Source: a virus | DNA length: 43,056 nt | Virus record (IMG/VR): IMGVR_UViG_3300024264_002621 | Span: 1 to 43,056 of that record | Strand: one strand, 5' to 3' | Shown here: positions 43,001 through 43,056 of the stretch, one piece after another | Layout of the letters: the number at the start of each line of letters is the position of its first letter | Numbering within the stretch: position 1 is the stretch's first letter | The notes under the pieces: model-generated | The model's input: only the letters and a program-made list of their open reading frames with translations | What the model was told of the DNA's origin: nothing | Databases searched by the model: none | Translations under genes and position numbers: made by a program

Positions 43001-43056
43001 AATTTGATTGTCGCCTAATACCGGCGTGGTATATCGAGAAGTTTCTACTGAACCAA
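40037..43056 (-). CDS. Large tail/baseplate structural protein, N-terminus beyond the window
   Basis: The frame has an ATG at 42949 giving 970 residues, but it stays open for a further 35 codons to the window edge (ETSRYTTPVLGDNQIFG then NATSLEDIIPEIES), and no convincing ribosome site precedes that ATG. The true start is therefore probably outside the window. A middle block (LLGLASQTYSVSIYMMNRSEYV, EERNKYFDVDFYIENIEFE, PFQFNDINYKINNKAVVY, then SPYFPPAMYRGAHKIYNYWFTG) is characteristic of a baseplate-region structural protein of marine T4-like phages that precedes gp5. The C-terminal 250 residues are low-complexity, rich in Thr, Pro, Gly and Ser, probably disordered. I cannot match it to a named T4 protein. 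Confidence 0.78.
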   Translation of the reverse strand, partial: GSVETSRYTTPVLGDNQIFGTNATSLEDIIPEIESMNKPTNARRAQLGTDFQDQLADLKGSGATSTVGAGAPVKKIGQTQTSAISKSTGGAVTPLSGNDLNTGSGTGGGAGGKVEVAPGDDAFSNNRNSVGNAINADGVEGRTSIAEEFLKPIKASPNPLLGLASQTYSVSIYMMNRSEYVQFLGTDKKTLPTRQLILQSGGAKAEERNKYFDVDFYIENIEFETVLGSQGSGAPHNVVKLNFDILEPQGITFLERLKKATTDHVQEPGVNINAQTYLMVIRFYGYDEFGNLVTKRDLPSATGTNGEAQARELESTSDPEALVEKFIPFQFNDINYKINNKAVVYSCNCATPQNIVGYSTARGSIPFNFQLSASSVKKLLNGNSELQPLVPLVTRTTVKKPSFTEFGDATTINVQEDVTTSVEQQRAGKLGLQDRTVTSGLCDALNQHQRELAKKNGMIPDEYIIEIEDVPGLIDAKMNKQGRTDKTRSKMQTSSDPSEQKNMEKVAVDKQTKEYSISAGTQIIQLIDQVLKNSTYVTAQQTIAFDEITNKEIRNPPVKTVQWYRITQFAAPKEYCKIRNDYAYQITYRISRYQINTPRSPYFPPAMYRGAHKIYNYWFTGLNTEVLDFDIEVKSNFVTIMGKDGLITDEDVAVGNDARFAEKRFFQSAPDSSTQGAAGDAGRPAAQLAARLYSPADVSKADLTIVGDPDFIMQSELFYSAGNLEAFEPDGSVNGNAGEVLFEIRFNRPVDYNMATGETPVNAENSDSKITGEKNLAAESLVYAATNVTNKLADGKFTQSIQGVARMFDNAVNSPKQKQVEKNVVEEPGLDAFGGAGGAISPTTPRASKVETPVARPTPTGASRSNTGSTSFTPDPRAGNFKTATVDGSRTNTQPYTSATVNNATTTKIAKLPDATVNYSDDADVTPGESDWQPRSGTVVQPPVQPKPGSNTVSDDAGTKTSPVQESLFAKRRREARARSEAAQARGAKSTGFQGGGTNASSAFR

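Noticed and set aside
1-43056. tRNA genes, integrase, insertion sequences or attachment sites
   Set aside because: No gap is large enough for tRNA clusters, and no integrase or transposase motifs or flanking repeats were seen.

Overview
This window looks like part of the genome of a T4-like (myovirus) tailed phage from a marine setting. The whole window is coded on the minus strand, so genes run from the right edge to the left. It is AT-rich and tightly packed, with no gene-free stretch longer than about 135 bases. Hallmarks are the baseplate wedge proteins gp25 and gp6, a gp5-type hub spike, and long beta-rich virion proteins of the kind seen in T4-like cyanophages and pelagiphages. The host cannot be read from the sequence; a low-GC marine alphaproteobacterium such as SAR11 is a guess from composition and family resemblance only.

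Region 1 (right edge to about 16.9 kb) is the virion module. In transcription order it holds a large tail/baseplate protein that runs off the window, a gp5-like hub spike without a visible lysozyme domain, gp25, gp6, a giant 4518-residue protein at the position where T4 has gp7, a 220-residue structural protein, a 566-residue tail fibre with tandem repeats, and a 303-residue structural protein. The motif [AG]TAAATAC, close to the T4 late-promoter box TATAAATA, recurs five times next to starts in this module.

Region 2 (about 16.9 to 1.1 kb) is an accessory cassette of overlapping, translationally coupled genes. It holds four glycosyltransferase-like genes, small hypothetical proteins (one with a signal peptide), an amidinotransferase of the glycine/inosamine-phosphate type, seven radical-SAM enzymes with extra cysteine clusters, an MTA/SAH/5'-deoxyadenosine nucleosidase inserted among them, an unrecognised 350-residue protein, and a bL33-like ribosomal protein.

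Region 3 (left edge) is metK, S-adenosylmethionine synthetase, truncated by the window edge. It is preceded by a perfect-consensus sigma-70 promoter (TTGACA, 17 bases, TATAAT).

The main biological idea is that Regions 2 and 3 form a self-supplied radical-SAM chemistry island. MetK makes SAM, seven radical-SAM enzymes cleave it to 5'-deoxyadenosine and methionine, and the nucleosidase removes the inhibitory 5'-deoxyadenosine. The glycosyltransferases and amidinotransferase suggest that the product is a modified glycan, aminosugar or guanidinylated moiety, or a modified protein, perhaps on the virion or host surface. The substrate is not visible in the window.
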